Part shown: positions 5,823-7,397 of the stretch, piece by piece
How the letters are laid out: every line of letters starts with the position of its first letter
Numbering within the stretch: position 1 is the first letter of the stretch
Assembly: GCA_964446495.1 (NCBI GenBank)
Contig: CAYUOY010000183.1
Coordinates: forward strand, 1 to 7,397
Direction: 5' to 3'
DNA from: JAADHU01 sp964446495
GTDB lineage: Bacteria; Pseudomonadota; Gammaproteobacteria; Steroidobacterales; Woeseiaceae
Length of the DNA stretch: 7,397 nt
Notes under the pieces: generated by a model
Told to the model about the DNA's origin: nothing
What the model saw: the letters and a program-made list of their open reading frames with translations, nothing else
Databases searched by the model: none
Made by a program: the position numbers and the translations under genes

Positions 5823-6443
5823 TTATTGTCGGAATGCGACGTCGTAGCGGGTATCGATCGCATAGGCCGTCTGCGACGCATGTGATTGAATACTGCCGGT
5901 GCTTGGCACGCTGTCATCGCCACGAGACTCAAGAATCTGTGCAATATCGCCGGGAATTTCGCCAAAAACGATGTTGTGACCACTAAGATTATAGAGGTTA
6001 AGGTCTATGCCGATAAGGCCACCGAAGGAATTGCTGGGCTGTTGATAGCTGGCATTAGTATTGTCAACGGGGCCGGCGATCAGTCCGGAGCCACGCAGGT
6101 GCTTCCAGATTTTGCGTGACTCGTTAGCGTTATTGGTACTGCTCCAGCCACCTGAGATATTACCGTTGCCGTTACCATTGTCCGCGCCTCTCCATGTGCC
6201 GGAGAAACGGGTAGCCGCAGCCGGGTCGTCACCAGGTAATACACCGTAGCGATCCTGATAGGCAAAAATGGCAGCGGATACGCCCGAAAAGTCGTTTTCG
6301 ATTCGCTTGATCTTCGCATTCGTGATCATCTCTCGTCCTTTGAGGACTCCACCCACCAACAGGCCAATGATGACCAGTACGATGGCGATTTCAACGAGCG
6401 TAAATCCCGACTGTTTCCGTAAACTTGCCAATTCCATATTCAC
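5823..6443 (-). CDS. Type IV pilin-like / pseudopilin protein (LPGDDP family)
   Basis: A 206-residue protein with a class III prepilin signal: short positively charged leader, cleavage/methylation site G13/F14 (QSGFTLVE), Glu at mature position 5 (E18) and a hydrophobic helix (about 14-38). After processing by the prepilin peptidase it would be in the inner membrane or assembled into a pilus or type II secretion pseudopilus. The C-terminal domain carries the YQDRYGVLPGDDPAAATRF motif (about 62-80), a Gly/Asn-rich stretch (85-100) and a WKHLRGSGLIAG motif (113-124), features common in minor pilin-like proteins. It contains no cysteine. The start is GTG (6441-6443): GAGGAA lies at suitable spacing upstream, whereas the in-frame ATG two codons later would sit about 14 nt from it. 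It lies 165 nt downstream of another pilin-like gene, same strand, and probably shares its transcript. Confidence 0.88.
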   Translation of the reverse strand: MNMELASLRKQSGFTLVEIAIVLVIIGLLVGGVLKGREMITNAKIKRIENDFSGVSAAIFAYQDRYGVLPGDDPAAATRFSGTWRGADNGNGNGNISGGWSSTNNANESRKIWKHLRGSGLIAGPVDNTNASYQQPSNSFGGLIGIDLNLYNLSGHNIVFGEIPGDIAQILESRGDDSVPSTGSIQSHASQTAYAIDTRYDVAFRQ

Positions 6444-6608
6444 TATGCGTTCCTCACGTCATTTAGCCGGCAAAGACCAGCGGTCCCAAACGGGGATATC
6501 AGAGATACTTGCAACAGGTTATCGACGCTGATATAGGAAACTTTAGGCACCAGGTCACGTTTCAAAGATCTGATAACTCTTTGTTCTATATTGTGAAACA
6601 CCCGTACA
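6444..6608 (-). other. Spacer between the two pilin-like genes
   Basis: About 165 bp with no ORF of note. I found no clear terminator after the upstream pilin-like gene and no convincing -35/-10 or -24/-12 pair on the minus strand, which favours co-transcription. The AT-rich stretch at about 6525-6600 could still hide a weak promoter. The ribosome site of the downstream gene (GAGGAA) is at its left end. Confidence 0.4.
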
Positions 6609-7373
6609 CTACGGAAGCTGGCCGGCTTTGACCAACGTCTGGTAGAGACTCAGGGGCGACATCCAGACAAGCACGTCGTCGAATTCATTGCCGCTTTGCT
6701 CGGAGCGCGAGTGAGTCACGAAAACAGTGTTCGCCGCCATCTCATAGCTGGCCCCGGACGGCCCCCCGCCCAGTGTTGTACCTGCGTTTTCGTTCTGATC
6801 GGCGCTGGCAAACGACGCCCAGTCCTTGCCGATGGAATACACCAACAAAGGAGAGGTCGACGACAAGGTCGTCGCCGCACTGCCGCAGGCTGACGCTGTC
6901 GCACCGGCAGCCGTGCTACAGACCGACAGATCCGGCGCGAGATTGGCCATACCGATCTCGCGTAGCTCACCGCTCACGGTGAAGTCCCAGTTGCCGTCGC
7001 CATCGACATCCGCGGCAGAGACGCTATAGCGAAGCGGCGAAGCCCAGGGATCCAGCAACAGATTGTCATCGTTGCGTGACCCGGCCAGACCCAGCGTGGA
7101 AGCCGGCACAAAACCGTGTTGCTCAGCACAAGCTCCTCCGGCCGTTGCCGCAAGCCCGTTACTTGACGGTGTTGCCGGGCATGGCAGGAAGCCGTGAACC
7201 AGGGCATAGCCTTGCAACGTCTCCTCGACCATCTCCAGTAATTCACGGGCTTCACGAATACGAACATTCTCGCGCTGCACTGACAACGGCATGGCTATGC
7301 CGCCCAGGATCAGGCCCATGATCAAAATAACGATCGACAGTTCGACCAGGGAGAATCCTTTTTGCGAATGCAT
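6609..7373 (-). CDS. Type IV pilin-like protein with calcium-type loop and four cysteines
   Basis: A 254-residue protein with a very short prepilin leader (MHSQKG), cleavage site G6/F7, Glu at mature position 5 (E11) and a hydrophobic helix (7-30). An amphipathic helix follows (35-55), then the globular domain. The GFLPCPA motif (61-67) and a later HGFVPASTLGL (86-96) with DPWASPLRYSV (108-118) form a pattern common in minor pilin-like proteins. DVDGDGNWD (122-130) looks like an EF-hand-type calcium loop. Four cysteines (65, 82, 152, 163) could form two disulfides. The protein would be inserted in the inner membrane and used in a type IV pilus or pseudopilus, perhaps as a minor or tip component. 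The ATG (7371-7373) has a strong GGGAGGA 7-8 nt upstream. It is first of the visible pair, and its promoter is off the right edge. Exact pilus system cannot be told. Confidence 0.88.
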   Translation of the reverse strand: MHSQKGFSLVELSIVILIMGLILGGIAMPLSVQRENVRIREARELLEMVEETLQGYALVHGFLPCPATPSSNGLAATAGGACAEQHGFVPASTLGLAGSRNDDNLLLDPWASPLRYSVSAADVDGDGNWDFTVSGELREIGMANLAPDLSVCSTAAGATASACGSAATTLSSTSPLLVYSIGKDWASFASADQNENAGTTLGGGPSGASYEMAANTVFVTHSRSEQSGNEFDDVLVWMSPLSLYQTLVKAGQLP

Positions 7374-7397
7374 GGCTCGATCCTCCCTAGCAGACTG

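Overview
The window looks like chromosomal DNA from a Gram-negative gammaproteobacterium-like organism, possibly environmental or marine. The grounds are a sigma-54 (RpoN) enhancer-binding protein with a good -24/-12 promoter beside it, two type IV pilin-like proteins, a Sec-exported DUF11 surface protein, tandem CRP/Vfr-like sites and moderate GC content. Species cannot be named from sequence alone. There are no tRNA or rRNA genes, no CRISPR array, and no transposase or phage gene.

Layout, left to right. (1) 27-1052, minus: exported DUF11-type protein starting at TTG; the transcript continues off the left edge. (2) 1060-1312: spacer with two tandem CRP-like dyads. (3) 1313-3718, minus: 801-residue membrane-anchored PAS-GAF-AAA+-Fis sigma-54 activator. 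(4) 3719-4120: divergent control region with a sigma-54 promoter facing right, a probable sigma-70 promoter facing left, two perfect palindromes and a T-tract. (5) 4121-4651, plus: single-domain Rcp1-like receiver protein lacking key phosphorylation-pocket residues. (6) 4657-4806: about 150 bp composite palindromic element built from TTGAAAAAC-like arms. (7) 4898-5734, plus: HDOD protein. (8) 5762-5796: strong bidirectional terminator between convergent genes. (9) 5823-6443 and 6609-7373, both minus: two type IV pilin-like proteins, probably in one transcription unit read from the right.

The most coherent candidate system is the divergent pair of membrane-anchored sigma-54 activator and degenerate receiver. 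The activator has every motif needed to drive sigma-54 RNA polymerase (Walker A/B, GAFTGA, Fis-type HTH). The only clear -24/-12 promoter seen lies directly upstream of the receiver gene. The simplest inference is that the activator senses a membrane or cytosolic signal through its TM, PAS and GAF regions and switches on the receiver. The receiver keeps the phospho-acceptor Asp but has lost the acidic pair and the conserved Lys, so it probably works as a protein-interaction module rather than a normal phosphorelay output. The HDOD gene and pilin genes may be functionally linked (signalling, surface attachment or motility), but nothing in the sequence proves this.
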